Positions 1-13,041 of a stretch of 61,447 nucleotides of DNA are shown here, piece after piece (the first letter of the stretch is position 1; each line of letters starts with the position of its first letter). Under the pieces are notes generated by a model, which had not been told where the DNA came from, did not search any database, and saw nothing but the letters and a program-made list of their open reading frames with translations. Source of the DNA: Perkinsus olseni (taxonomy: Eukaryota; Perkinsozoa; Perkinsida); assembly GCA_013115125.1 (NCBI GenBank), contig JABANN010000149.1, positions 1 to 61,447 of the forward strand, given 5' to 3'. Position numbers and translations under genes: made by a program.

Positions 1-2
1 AG

Positions 3-497
3 GCGGCCACCACTCAGGCCGCGACAACCGCGGCCCCTACTACCCAGGCTGCCACGACTGCGGCTCCTACTACCCAGGCTGCCACGACTGCGGCTGCGAC
101 CACTCAGGCTGCGACTACTCAGGCTGTGACTACTCAGGCTGCGACGACTCAGGCGGCCACTACCCAGGCTGCCACGACTGCGGCTGCGACCACTCAGGCT
201 TTGACCACTCAGGCGGCCACTACTCAGGCTGCGACGACTCAGGCGGCGACGACTCAGGCTGCCACTACTCAGGCTGCGACCACTCAGGCGGCCACTACTC
301 AGGTTGCGACCACTCAGGCGGCCACTACAGCGGCAACGACCACTCAGGCCGCGACAACTGCGGCTCCTACTACCCAGGCTGCGACCACAGCGGCTCCTAC
401 TAGCCAGGCTGCGACCACTCAGGCTGCAACCACTCAGGCCGCGACAACTGTGGCTCCTACTACCCAGGCTGCCACGACTGCGGCTCCTACGGCGTAA
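3..497 (+). CDS. C-terminal part of a Thr/Ala/Gln-rich mucin-like repeat protein (partial)
   Basis: The frame is open from the window edge to a TAA at 495-497, about 164 codons. It consists almost wholly of a pentapeptide repeat alternating TTQAA with TTAAP or TTAAA, encoded by imperfect 15-bp units, and ends in PTA. Thr- and Pro-rich arrays like this are typical of mucin-like, potentially O-glycosylated surface or secreted proteins. No membrane anchor or folded domain is visible here. The 5' end lies outside the window, so a signal peptide cannot be judged. Synonymous variation between units (cag gct, cag gcg, cag gcc) argues that the peptide repeat is maintained as coding sequence. The function is unknown. 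Confidence 0.6.
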   Translation, partial: AATTQAATTAAPTTQAATTAAPTTQAATTAAATTQAATTQAVTTQAATTQAATTQAATTAAATTQALTTQAATTQAATTQAATTQAATTQAATTQAATTQVATTQAATTAATTTQAATTAAPTTQAATTAAPTSQAATTQAATTQAATTVAPTTQAATTAAPTA

Positions 498-1493
498 ACG
501 GACCCGATATCATGTAGGTTATTAGCGACCAGAGCAGTTATGTCACTAAGTGACTATTCATGTTCTTCTGAAACCGAAGTCCGGTACTCGGACATTTTTC
601 GGATAATCTGATCTCAAGTCCGAGCATTCACGTATATATTCCTTTGCATGTTTGAGAGAGCGTGGAAGCTGCGCCACGTCATCTCTAGAAGTATGCTAGT
701 AAGTCGATTCGTAGGATTTGTTGCGTTGAATGAGTTCTCGTGGCTGTGAAAGCAGTGACTGGTGTATTCACGGTCACCGAATCACCGAAAGAGTCTTGGG
801 GTGTTTCCGAGCGAAGACAAAATATATCAGTAGACACTCATGTATACAAAACGTGAATACGTTCACAAGCATAGGTCATTGGATGCCTCTTTAGACGGCA
901 GTCATTTTTATGCGGCCTATCTGTCAGTCCTTACTGACAAAGGTAGGTTGGCCACATCGATCTCGGCGTTGTGGGACAATTCGACCAAGAGGCGGAGTTC
1001 CCAGCAAATTCTGCTAAACTAAGATCACAGATGGCTGAGGCAGCCCCCCCTCATCTCAAGCAGAACGAGCAAACGGAACGAGCTTGAGTTATCTATCCCT
1101 GTACTGGTAACGGCCCATCACTTAATACTACTAACACAAACGACTGGATGGCTGCAGTCAAAGAAACATGTTTTCAATATTCACTCGCACAATTCCTTCG
1201 TAGAGAAATGCAGAACGATTTCTTGTGGGGGAAACCGCTAGCTGTGGTTCGATGTGATTAGGATCACCCTTGTGTGTGCGTCCCGGGCGAGCGCGAAAGC
1301 TTGTGCGTGTTGTGGCACCCGATGGCTGGCTAGCGAGCTAGTCGTGGCGTGATATATATGGAGGCGTTGATGGATGTGCGAAGAAGAAGTGTTATAGCTC
1401 TTTCCCATCCCTCCCATTCCCTTGACGTTGGGGGACCCGGAGTGGCTCGGGGTTTTGGAGTTTGATGGTCTTGACGTTATCTCCCTTCCCTAG
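498..1493. other. Intergenic stretch, no gene recognised
   Basis: Between the mucin-like tail and the coiled-coil gene I see only short spurious frames on both strands, no domain-like peptide and no RNA gene. A TA-rich patch (tgatatatatgg) lies near 1350. Confidence 0.4.
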
Positions 1494-3535
1494 CTACTCC
1501 CGGGTCTGCATTCGCGAACCTGGTCTCGAAGAGGTGTCCCTCTCACGGGTCCAGGTTTCGCGTATGCCTCTCCCAACCTCAGCGTCTATGGGTTTCCTGC
1601 TCCACAACGTACTATCAGCGTCGTCCGCGTCTTCTGCGCTATCAGACTGTTCTTCCGACCTTGTCTCATGGGAGCCGTTCACGATGATTCCACGGCTCCA
1701 TGTGGTACTGTCCGCATCATCCTTGTCTGATGTCGACGACGCAGCCTTGAGGGGATGCTCGTTGTCAAATCCTTGGCGAGATAGAGTGGTGCGACTCCAC
1801 GTAAGACTGTTAGCGTCATCCAGTTGTGATTCAGATGATTCCGAGTCACTGCAGCTCTGAAGCCGTCGCTCGAGCACGGCTGACTTCATCATCTCCAGGA
1901 CCTGGTGATATACGAATGATATATGTCATGATGGTATTGCCATCACTATCGATGTACGCCGCCAATGATGATAGAGAAACACACCGGGGGTCCCGATTCT
2001 CAACCGTTTCGCTATTTTCCATGCTCGGAAAATAGTGCCCCTCATTCAATCCTCGGCCTACCCGTAACTGGTGCGCTCGCTCAGTTTCCTTACGAAGCAC
2101 GTCAATGAGGAGCTCCGCATCGCGTAGACTTGTCGATTTCTCCTCCAACTGCTTAGAAATCCTATGCACAACACAGCAGAGCTACATTAGGTCTGCTGTT
2201 GCCAACTTACTCCCGCAATCGCTTATCCGCTTCTGAACCTTGCACACACTTGGCCCTCAAATCGCGTATCTGATGCGGCCAATATGTCTCGTGGAAGGAA
2301 CGTGTTGATGCCAATTGTGCTGTCGTAGTTGGAAACTTGAGGTAGGCTACCTGCATATCTTTTTCGTTGATCGTGTTTCTCGTTTCTTGAAGATGTAGCT
2401 CCAAATTATGCTTCGAAGCTTTTGCGCTAACAATCTAAAGACAGTAGAAATGGTACTACTACCAAGAGCGACGGTCGCTGGTTCCGAGTCGGGACATTCT
2501 ACCGCCTGCTTTAGCTCTCCAATCTCCTGCCGCAACTGCTTCTTCTCCTCACACATCGCCCCAATTCGACAAGCCTGCTCAGCCTGATGGACGGACCATT
2601 GCGGATAGAGCGACCAGTCCGTAGAGTAATACCTTGACCACATTCGCAGCCTCCAACTCTTGCCTTAGTGCGGCGATCTACATAGAGCGAGGAATGCCTT
2701 GTTGCTCTCGGGAGAGTTCAAAGATAAGCACGACTATCAACACCTCTACAGAACTGCCGTCTAGTTGGGTTTTCTGATCTGCCAGTCGACTTTCGGTACG
2801 GTCCATGTCCTTCACCTGCCGGCGAAGGCCTTCGACCTGAGGTAATGCGACTCGCCGGGCGCAGGTTCAGCCGGATGTTGATATGATCATAGAAGAACAG
2901 GATATGATCCGGTGTCGATAGAATGCGACCTCTGTGCCGAGAGTTCTGATCCGGTTTTCCACCTTGTTTAGGGCGGCGGTAACGATTGTCAATTGCTTAC
3001 CAGGTTCGGATGTTGGCATTCTCCAACTCGCGCTCTAACACCTGTTGGGCTATAGCTACACATAGAGAGAGGCATCACTCATTCGTAGCCTCTGCTTCAA
3101 GCTCTCCACCTGCACGCCCAACTTCTCGACCTCATGGTAAGCACTTCCGGCCTCCTGCTGGGACCCAGCCGTCCCCGATTCAGCGCCAGCTATGACCTGC
3201 CGAAAGCGAATCCTCAGAGAAATAATGTGAGAAAGAGTTCAGATTCGGGACATGCGCATGATAAATCGTGGAAGAAGGTGCCGAGCCGAGAAACTAGTCT
3301 GTCACAGTGTATAGAGCTTAGTAAGCTCAGCTTACCCAACCTAACAATTCATGATTATACTAGACGGGGACAGAGTAATGAATGATTGATCTATCCACCG
3401 GGTGGATTCCACCCATGGCTTCGATCCATGGAGCTCACCTCGGCCTCTACGGCTCTACATGATTCAAGCTGCTCCCGAAGGTTGCTTACGGTCAGGTGGA
3501 GCTCGTGTATTTCTTGCTTCTGCTGTTCACTCTCA
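1494..3535 (-). CDS. Coiled-coil protein with acidic WSR-repeat tail (multi-exon)
   Basis: A chain of short minus-strand exons encodes heptad-like Glu/Gln/Leu/Arg-rich peptides: EQQKQEIHELHLTVSNLREQ near 3530, EVEKLGVQVESLKQRLRM near 3100, QVLERELENANI near 3030, VEGLRRQVKDMDRTESRL near 2830, and EEKKQLRQEIGELKQAVE near 2540. The last exon (stop at 1494) is Ser/Asp-rich and holds three spaced copies of a DDAxSxxWSR motif. No catalytic domain was found. Intron borders follow GT-AG where checked, but the complete exon chain and the start were not resolved. A structural or cytoskeletal role is only a guess from the coiled coil. Confidence 0.5.
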
Positions 3536-4540
3536 ACTATCTAAGATGAGGGACCTGATTGGCATAGCCGCGACGGCGTGATTCTTACGTGTCGCTCCAC
3601 GACCGAACGACGCCGTTTTCCTCTGGTCATATGGAAGAGGAAGTATACTGCGGCTTCAAAGTGAGCATTTCAAGCATTAGAAATTTCCAACCCAAGACGC
3701 AAGTCTACGCTGCGAGACAAACATTCTGCAACTCGGACAGGGTGCAGGACGGTGTCGGACATGTGTGCATCTGTCCTCCAATATGCTACAGTATATTACA
3801 GTAGTTCGAAGTGAGTACTTCAATGTTTTCCTTCGGTATGGACTGTTAGATTCTCAGAGGTCTGTAGTGCCTCCCTTACTGCAGTCCGCTTATGATGTAG
3901 AGTTGGACTCTGGTCATGGTAGTTCGGTTAGGTACAATACGAAGCACTTCGTTGTTGACTATGAAAACATCGGCAACGGCCACGTGTTGGTAGATTGTAA
4001 TTTCGACCCTAACGACTTTGACTCTCTATCTCACTCCGGAAGCTTCCACATCACTGAAAAGGAATGCATAGGTTCAATGCACTAGCCGGATTTGAGGAAA
4101 AGGGGGGCTTCTGTGAGATGTACACAAGTGGTATACATACGGTGAACTCCAAGGGGACACTCGACCCGAGTGACTCGGGGTGTACTCGAGATGAGGACAC
4201 AAACCAACGCAGTATTCAATGACGAACCGACCGTCGATCGAGAACAGCTGTTGTACGATGCAAAAATTGTAGGGCGCTGCCGCAGATTCGGAGAGATGAA
4301 AGGACAACAGAAGCTTGGGCAAAGTTCCACTTGTTTTGCCCTAAGGCATTCATATCATTCCGATGGGATGAATATACCCTTATCAGTAACGCAGGTGTCA
4401 TCTACCATATGACCGATAGACTGCTCGGGCAACAGCGATCTCAATGCATACACGCTAAGTATGCCCACAGCTACCCGACATCTCTACTGACTGTAACTAA
4501 ACAGCTCGATCACGTGCGGACAGCGGCAACACAGCGGAAA
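3536..4540. other. Stretch with no resolved gene between coiled-coil and kinase genes
   Basis: It may contain the 5' exons of the coiled-coil gene to its left. The overlapping short frames on both strands between 4074 and 4412 look non-coding. I see no RNA gene or repeat. Confidence 0.35.
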
Positions 4541-6240
<1,700 letters not shown>

Positions 6241-7064
6241 GTAGCCTGACTGTGAGTGACTGAGTGAATGGTCCCAGACCTACGCCTGTTATCAGCTTAG
6301 ATCTCAAAGGCTTGGAGTTGTTGAAAGAATCTCTCAAGGCTACAAGGAACCTACATCCGTGGCGGCAGTAGCAGACACAAGAAGACTGCTACTCACCAAG
6401 CCGAAGGTCCTTCCACCTCGAGCTCTAGTATGCACCCCGTGGGGTCGTCGCTCACCACTCGACGCATGATGTCACCGCGAGCCACCTTCAGCAGGGTCCG
6501 CTCGGGGATGTACTTGGCGAATCCCCTGGCCAACAGAAGATTCATGCAACCAGACGGGGGGGGCCGAACCTCGTCCCCTTCAAAATTTCAAGTCGTAGCT
6601 CCTCCGAATCCTCAATCGTTCTTGGGGAGACATCCGGACCTGTGCCACTCGAGTGCTCTCATCAATAGTACCCATACCTCCCTCTCACTCTCGTTAGGAG
6701 AACCGCCGGCAGACGTGAACTTCGGTATGGGAATCGTCAGCTTCATCAGATCAGAGTGTTAACATTGTCGATACAAGTGGAACTCTTCCCACAGACAAAT
6801 GTGTACATCAGTCTCGTCATAGCGTATAATCGAATGCTCTATCAAAAAGCTGTTTGAAAACGGTGAAAACCGTTTCTAGTGAGTCCCAGGACTACGGCTG
6901 TCGTTTAACCAACGCCTCCATTCGGGACAAGGTAGTCGTCAGGCCAGCTCCTCTTGCGTTATTCTCCTGTCGAGGAGGAGAGAGCCTCGGTAGTGGGCCG
7001 GTATTGCTGGCTCGGCCGTCCACCACGATGACAACGCAAATTCAGGTCAACAAAACGGGTGAAA
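6241..7064. other. Kinase upstream region, possible 5' exons
   Basis: A coding-looking minus-strand peptide, GFAKYIPERTLLKVARGDIM (about 6520), could be a 5' exon of the kinase. I could not connect it by clear splice sites, so it is not called as a gene. Confidence 0.3.
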
Positions 7065-10000
7065 CTACGCGAGGTAATGATACGTGCTGGGGTTAGACAC
7101 ATCCCTCTCCAGATACTCTCGCTCAATGAGGGACTCGATGCTGAGGAGAAAGCGAGTTCACGAAGCCGCGCAGGTTCGATCCCTGAGATTACCGCTTTTT
7201 GACTTCACCAATCTCCGCGGTGAAGGTTGCGCTACACTCCTTCAGCGTCTCGGCCACGAGCGAGTTGTGGGATAGCGTCTTCTTTGACTTCATGATCCGG
7301 ACTAATACTGCATCCAGAAGGAATCTGATAAATTAATACTCGTAAAAATGCCGGGCCCAGGAATGGAACCCGCAACCTGCTTACTGTCGATCCTCATTAA
7401 CCCTGCTCTCCGTCGCGCGGACCTCTGCCTTTTCGTCTCGTATGGCCATCTAAAGTAATAACAGTATGCCGGCGCCGGGGATTGAACCCAGGTGGATGCC
7501 ACCTGCGGAACGACAATGCGCCTCTTCTTATCTTGGAACTCCTTATTAAGACTGTACTCTTCACATGCACCGATCTGCTTGTCCTCGGGACCTCCCGTAG
7601 ACCTCCTCAGGACCTATCGTCGAGTCTATCAGGTGTTAAACAGCCGACATCGTTAGCTTACTCGGACTCGGTAGACCATAGGGAAGAGGATTCGTCGAAG
7701 CTCCTCTACGGGAAGGCCGGTAACTGTGCAACAATCGTATTGCAACGAGAGCGGTTCTTCGTAAAGATAACGGTGATTCCTCCCCATTCACTTTGACTGA
7801 AGTGATCATATACAGCCACTTGCGACGGTCAAGCGACCGAACCAAAGATGTCCTAGGCAGGGATCGAACCTGCGACTCCTGACATACCTTCGGTAATCCT
7901 AGCGGCAGTAGCGGTGGGGTCGTTGTTGAATACATCCGTGAGAACTATCGCTTGCGCAGCCGAGACGACCAGGTCCTTCACAGTCACTCGAGACCCGGTA
8001 CTGCGCATATTATAGCGGACGACTGCTCCACCCTGATGGAGGATACAAAAAATTAAACAAGCATGAAAGCAATCTACTCCCGCTTGATTGTTATTGAGGC
8101 CTCGTTGTAGCATTATGGAGATAACGATACGAATTGGCGATGATGTGGTATCCACATGTACTCTAATACAACTTGGCGGTGTCATATGATCGTTTTCATT
8201 ATCACAACTCCATTACCACTAAACATACACGATCTGATCACTATCCCAACCAGACTTCAATGTACAGTATGATGGTCCCAAGATGACATGTGAGCAAAGT
8301 GCTCTCTCTCGGCCTACCTCTTTACGCAAGCAGCGAGGAATACCGAGAGAAGCCAGATTTGCAGGAATCGATCTCATTTCTCGTCGAGGCGTAGCCTACT
8401 AGTGAGGGCATCCACGTCAGCGTCCGTCCGGAGTGCTTGCTGACGTAGAACTGCGTGAAGCTTTGCTGCAGTGATGATATCGGAGAGGGGAGAGTCGGAA
8501 CCTAGCCGGACATACCGTTGCTGGCTCACGAGGGACGGGCTGAGACAGTGTGGGCGAGTGCAGAGTGAATTCCGAACCTCACACCCTGCTCGACTCAGTT
8601 CAGCAGGACACCCCTTCAGAAGAGTAAGGGAGTCGCAGGCAGTCTCCCGTCAAACTCCACCATAGTCGTTCCCAAGGAGCCGCGAAAATTGACCCATCGG
8701 CATGGAACAAATCCTTACATTCTTGGGCCACTGGGTGTAGGTCGGCCAGATACCAGACGTCAGCACCATCGCCTGAGTATCGGGGAATCAATAGAGTGTA
8801 CCATAGGGAAGGAGTAACTGACCTCAAACTCCGTTCCATCACCACCACCACCACCTTGCTGCTGCTGCTGTTGTTTCCTCTTCTCTGTGAACTCCTTGTT
8901 GAGCCCACAGCTGAGATCCATATCTTTGTACATTCCCTCCAGCTTGGACGTGAACCCTCCTGAAGGCGAGGATACATATAGGGCTAGCAAAGAGTTAACG
9001 GTGTCCCTCTGGAGGCAGGTGGAGAGGCTCCGGTGACCATCACGATTAGACGAGGGACAGTGCAAACTGCCGGAAGAGATCATTCACCCTTTACGGAAAT
9101 CTCGCTTCGCTCCGCTCACCTCCACATTCTGTCCGCAATTTTTGCAGCATGAGCTTCTCTAGCTCATTGCCTCTGTACGAAGAATGCTCTAAAGACAGCA
9201 GCAACACCTCAACAGACAATAGGCCAGCCTCACCGCTGGTGTACCCGTGAGAGGCTCATCGGTCCCTCGGATAGTGTGCGCGCTCAGTAACCTTTTCGCC
9301 AAGTCATTCTTATAATGAGCCTCGAAAATATCTTTCGCTGAGATGAACCTGAAAATACGAATCAGCCTTGGTCACAACTATCTAACTCGAGCCCCAAGAA
9401 CGACCGAGCGACACGAACGTCACTATTTCGACACCCGAGACCACAGTTGATAACGCCATTTCTGTGGCAAAAACCCAGACAACACGGTGATGGTCCTGAG
9501 CGGTAGGCCCACCTGAACAGAGTCATAACGGAGTCCATCCGTCCTTCCACTTCCTCCGCTGTCAAACTGTTCTTCACATTACGAACATACGAGCCGATAG
9601 AATCGTCACAATACCTGTCAAATTGGGGAGCCTTCCGCTTCTCGGCGCAAACCGCTGCTTACTTAGCTAAGAGATGTGCTGACTTATTCACTTGATCGCA
9701 GCCATTCATGAAGGCCTGAGAGAACAACGCGATACGCCCCCGAATGTCGCGCGCCACGAAATTGCCATCCTACGAAGCAGTTCCCTTCAGCTGTACGGAG
9801 TACCGAGGTAGCCAGGCAGCAACCTTACCTCGAAGGCCTCCTTGACAGAGATTTTGAAGGCTACAGCGAGCTCAGGGTCGACGAAGGTGTCACTGAGGAT
9901 CCGATCCAAGTTCTCTTTCAAAGTGAGCAGCTCCTTGATGAGGCCAACTCCTTCGGCCAGAGTGTTGTAGGCAAGATATCTTCAGGTTCACCGTGCAAGA

Positions 10001-13000
10001 TACGGAATAGGTTGCGTAACAGCTTACTTCTTCATCAAAGCCTCTCCTATCGCCCGTATTGCATGAGACCAGGAGGACTTCAACTCCGATGTGACATGAA
10101 CCATCTAAAAACCGGTGGCGTCTTCCACTGGAGATCACAAAGTTGAAGATTTCCCACCAGGAAATCAAAGGGATCAACCTAGTAGAATTTCCTACCACAC
10201 CAAACGTAAAAAACTAACCTCTAAAGACCGGAGCAGGGTCTTCGTGGCATCTATCTGCGGCTCAGGTTTGGCATCCAGAAGTTCAAGCAGGCGCTCTGTA
10301 CTGGTCAAAGAGGCGCTGTGCATGACCAGCTGAATGAAAATCGGTAATCGAGTGAGCGGAGCGAAGCACAGCGCGCTTACCAGTTGATCCCTGAGAATTC
10401 TATCCGTGTCCTGCCATGTATGCGGATGGAGTTTGCACGCGTCATGCAAAGCCTTCTCCTTCTTCCATACACCCTCTATATAATCGAGGTACCTTCACAC
10501 CTTGAGGTCCCCGGTTCGATTCCCCCAAGGGCACTCAAAATCCGTGACGGGTGAACCGCAAAAGAAACTCAATGCGACCATCCCGGGTTAGACCGATGGG
10601 GCGATTATCTATCCCTCACAGCGGCAGCAGCAGCACGAGGTGAGTCCACTTACTCTTCCGTCGTGAGTGTGTCGATCTTGGACGCCGACTGAAACACATG
10701 ACAACTACAGTACTCCACAAAGTGCGGCTCAAGCGGAGCGAAGCAGCAGTCTCAAGCTGGTGCGTTTTCACCACCAAGGCATCCCAATTGTCCTCTACTA
10801 CGGCCGTGGGTATGAGCGTTGGATATTTGCCTCACCTCCTCCTGATAAAACTCCTTAGTGGCCTGCTCGAAGGACCTTTCGAACGTATCTTTATACATGT
10901 CCAGGGACCTGCTCCAGCATAGTCGATTACAACAATAATCTTCGCAGTGCGGTATGACCGTATCATGACAATAACGTCCCCGTAGAGTTCCCAGGAGGGA
11001 TCTTCTTCCGTCCCTGTAGCCCTGCTGTGCTGTACGCAGGTGAGAAGGCACCCACACGCACGAGAAACCACGGACCCCTCGCTACGTTTATCGTCCCAGG
11101 CACACTGAAAGGGTCACAGCTGTACTCATTCTGACGGAGGTGGCGCAGGTTCGATCCCCGCAGACCGCGTTTCTCCGCTCACCATATCCTTCTTCAGCAT
11201 CCCCAGGCCCATTTCTCTCAGCCCCACCGGCAAATTTTTCCGCGTGCGCAAGGAATCTTTCTCCTCCGGAAGTATGCCTCCCACTGCAGCCAGAAAATTA
11301 TCCAACGGTAAAAAGATATTCCGAACCAGGCCCTGAAGAGTGAATATCCGTCGGGGACTTCCAACGAGGAATCCGATGGTACGACAGGCCAGGAAGATGC
11401 AAGAGGAAAAGACGGCATCGGGATATAAAATGTACGATAATCGAGATCGCTTGGACACCAACGATACTGTGATGAGCCCTGAACGTCTTCCCCATGAAGT
11501 TTCGTGGCGTGCGGTCCTAGCGGCGTAGTGACCTCATGCGGAGCAGCTCGTATTAATTCACTTATTCCGTGCCAAGCGGCATATTTATCGAGTTTATCTA
11601 TCTCTGGAGGCCAGTCGGTTGGGTGGATACAGTGTTACAGCCCGGAGATAGGTCGGCAGCAGAGAGACACCCAAGCTCAGTCCAAGAATCACGCAAAGAA
11701 TTGTTTTGGGAAATTGTTGAATATTTCACTACGATGGCGATGGATGGGCCTTACAAGATCTCGTCTATGACGTTTCCATGCATCCTGTACATGTTTAAGA
11801 TACTCCAAAGCCTCGTGAATATCAGAATCATCAACTTCACATTCCGAGATTGACCTGACCCCGTCTTGGTGTAGTGAAGGAAGGCAATAACCAGACGCGC
11901 GCGCCCCTGTGATCGATTAGCTTTATCCACTCACTTGACAATTGAAAAAATATGACTGTGCAATTCCCTCTGCAGGAGATCGAACAATTCAAGCTCACGG
12001 CCGTTACGGCAAATGGTATCGACCTGAGGAAAGAGCGTTTCGAAGTTTGCAATGCGCACGGACACGACGAAAAATGGTCAGTTGCTTCGCTTCGCCGGGA
12101 GGACGTTGGAGGAGGTGCTGGTGAGGATTCAAAGGAGAGATCTTACGATGCGGTATCGTTCCTCAAGACTCTTGCTCCCTTGCATTTTCTCCACGCCACC
12201 ATCACAACCATAACTCGCTCTCACAGCTCCTCTCAAGCTCTTCTCCCACGAGTCAGCGACAAAATCCGCAGGAAGCTCCGGTGGATGAACTAAAAATATA
12301 ATAGTCCCGCAGAGAATCGAACGCTCCACCTATTGCACGATATCCAACCTCAAACCAGCTCCGCTACTCCACCTGACGAACACTACCTTGAAAAGGCTTC
12401 AATATCAACTTCCGCTCCAACATAGGATGATAAACAGCGGCTTGCCCTGGTCTGTATGCAATCGATTTAGCCAGCCTAAAGTGCGTCCATGAGAAGCCAA
12501 ATAACCTCCCGTCCGATCTTACTTTGAGTATCTTCTCATGGGTGGCAGCCTATCCGGCATCATTACACTATGATGATTGCTAGACATAATTCTTCGCCGT
12601 GCGCTAGGATGCATTTCAGCTGTAGTGGTAGTGCTGGAGTCGTCCACCATAGGAGCTGCAGGAGCACTAGTCGACAGGTCTGAAACTCACCATTTTTACT
12701 CTACTGCTACTTCTGCCCAGCTCTATGCGATTCTCATGCTCAATACCAAAACGTCAGGTACTCCAACATCGTAGTCTCATGAATCTTGTGCTACGGCTTC
12801 TCTTCGACAACTTGACGATTTTCGACAAGTCAAATTTTTCGGATTCCACCATTGATAGTTCTCGAATTCTCCTCCATTAGACCTGCACCCGATTCGGGAG
12901 CCCCCAGCTCTCACTTCTCGCGCGTTTCTTTGTGCTGCTCGCACGCACCTGCTCACGCGGTTCCTTCCCCCGCTCGGACCCTCGGACGACTTCAACACTC

Positions 13001-13041
13001 TCGATGTCCTCATCAGAAGACGATAATGATGGTGAGCTCAT
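7065..13041 (-). CDS. CUL4: Cullin-4-type ubiquitin ligase scaffold (many exons)
   Basis: Cullins scaffold RING ubiquitin ligases. The family is visible end to end on the minus strand. A Ser/Asp-rich tail with a basic KKRARSESW (about 12910) is followed by RKLILKPFQ (the CUL4-type KLVIKNF segment, about 12400) and LPADFVADSWEKSLRGAVRA. Then come LDMYKDTFERSFEQATKEF (about 10900), VGLIKELLTLKENLDRIL (about 9930), KDIFEAHYKNDLAKRLL (about 9320), TSKLEGMYKDMDLSCGLNKE (about 8930) and FTQFYVSKHSGRTLTW (about 8450). The neddylation region is FLLDAVLVRIMKSKKTLSH (about 7290) and the C-terminus is IESLIEREYLERDVSNPSTY-HYLA. The Lys in VRIMK is the expected NEDD8 acceptor. A Gln6-Gly5 run interrupts the domain after TEKRK (about 8860). 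CUL4 is preferred over CUL1/3 because of the KLILKPF segment. The start at 13041 is the best in-frame Met before the basic tail. Confidence 0.88.
7141..7192 (-). other. 52-nt CUL4 intron with antisense tRNA T-arm-like motif
   Basis: The intron lies between the codons for EVKKR and IESLIE and restores the conserved cullin sequence KKRIESLIERE exactly. On the plus strand it carries GCAGGTTCGATCCCTG, a near-perfect B box/TPsiC arm. Here the tRNA-like strand is opposite to the gene. Confidence 0.6.
7325..7384 (-). repeat. 60-nt CUL4 intron made largely of a tRNA-like 3' end
   Basis: It is fixed by protein homology: splicing joins VNEDRQ to FLLDAVLVRIMK, the cullin neddylation context. After gtaagc the intron reads as a tRNA 3' half: variable-loop-like AGGTT, B box GGGTTCCATTCC, then an acceptor-like GCCCGGC plus A, then TTTTT and an A/T-rich stretch ending in atttatcag. 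The tRNA-like sense strand is the gene's sense strand. Confidence 0.6.
7450..7502 (-). repeat. 53-nt CUL4 intron made largely of a tRNA-like 3' end
   Basis: It joins RRIVVPQ to MAIRDEKAEVRATESR as cullin homology demands. The intron contains a full 5-bp T-stem (CTGGG / CCCGG) around a TTCAATC loop, followed by CGCCGGC plus A like an acceptor 3' strand, then tactgttattactttag. In design it matches the 7325-7384 intron, but the two are not copies base for base. Confidence 0.6.
7849..7873 (-). repeat. tRNA-like T-arm and acceptor-like end in a CUL4 intron
   Basis: Read on the minus strand, a perfect 5-bp stem GCAGG / CCTGC encloses TTCGATC and is followed by CTAGGACA. The intron's acceptor lies about 50 nt downstream at 7797. 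A 5' acceptor partner is not evident, so only a 3' half of a tRNA-like unit is supported. Confidence 0.5.
12290..12386 (-). repeat. 97-nt CUL4 intron containing a complete tRNA-like promoter (A box + B box)
   Basis: The intron falls between RKLILKPFQ and the PELPADF exon. At intron nt 21-32 it has TAGCGGAGCTGG, an exact match to the A-box pattern TRGCNNAGYNGG. At nt 63-73 it has GCGTTCGATTC, a B box with minor deviation. The start-to-start spacing of 42 nt is that of a tRNA gene. The element ends in CGGGACTA, followed at once by TTATATTTTTAG, the splice acceptor. I could not fold a good acceptor stem or anticodon arm, so this is tRNA-derived rather than a working tRNA. Confidence 0.6.

Noticed and set aside
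304-525. Arg/Leu/Pro-rich frame over the mucin-like repeat
   Set aside because: It is the frame-shifted shadow of the TTQAA repeat.
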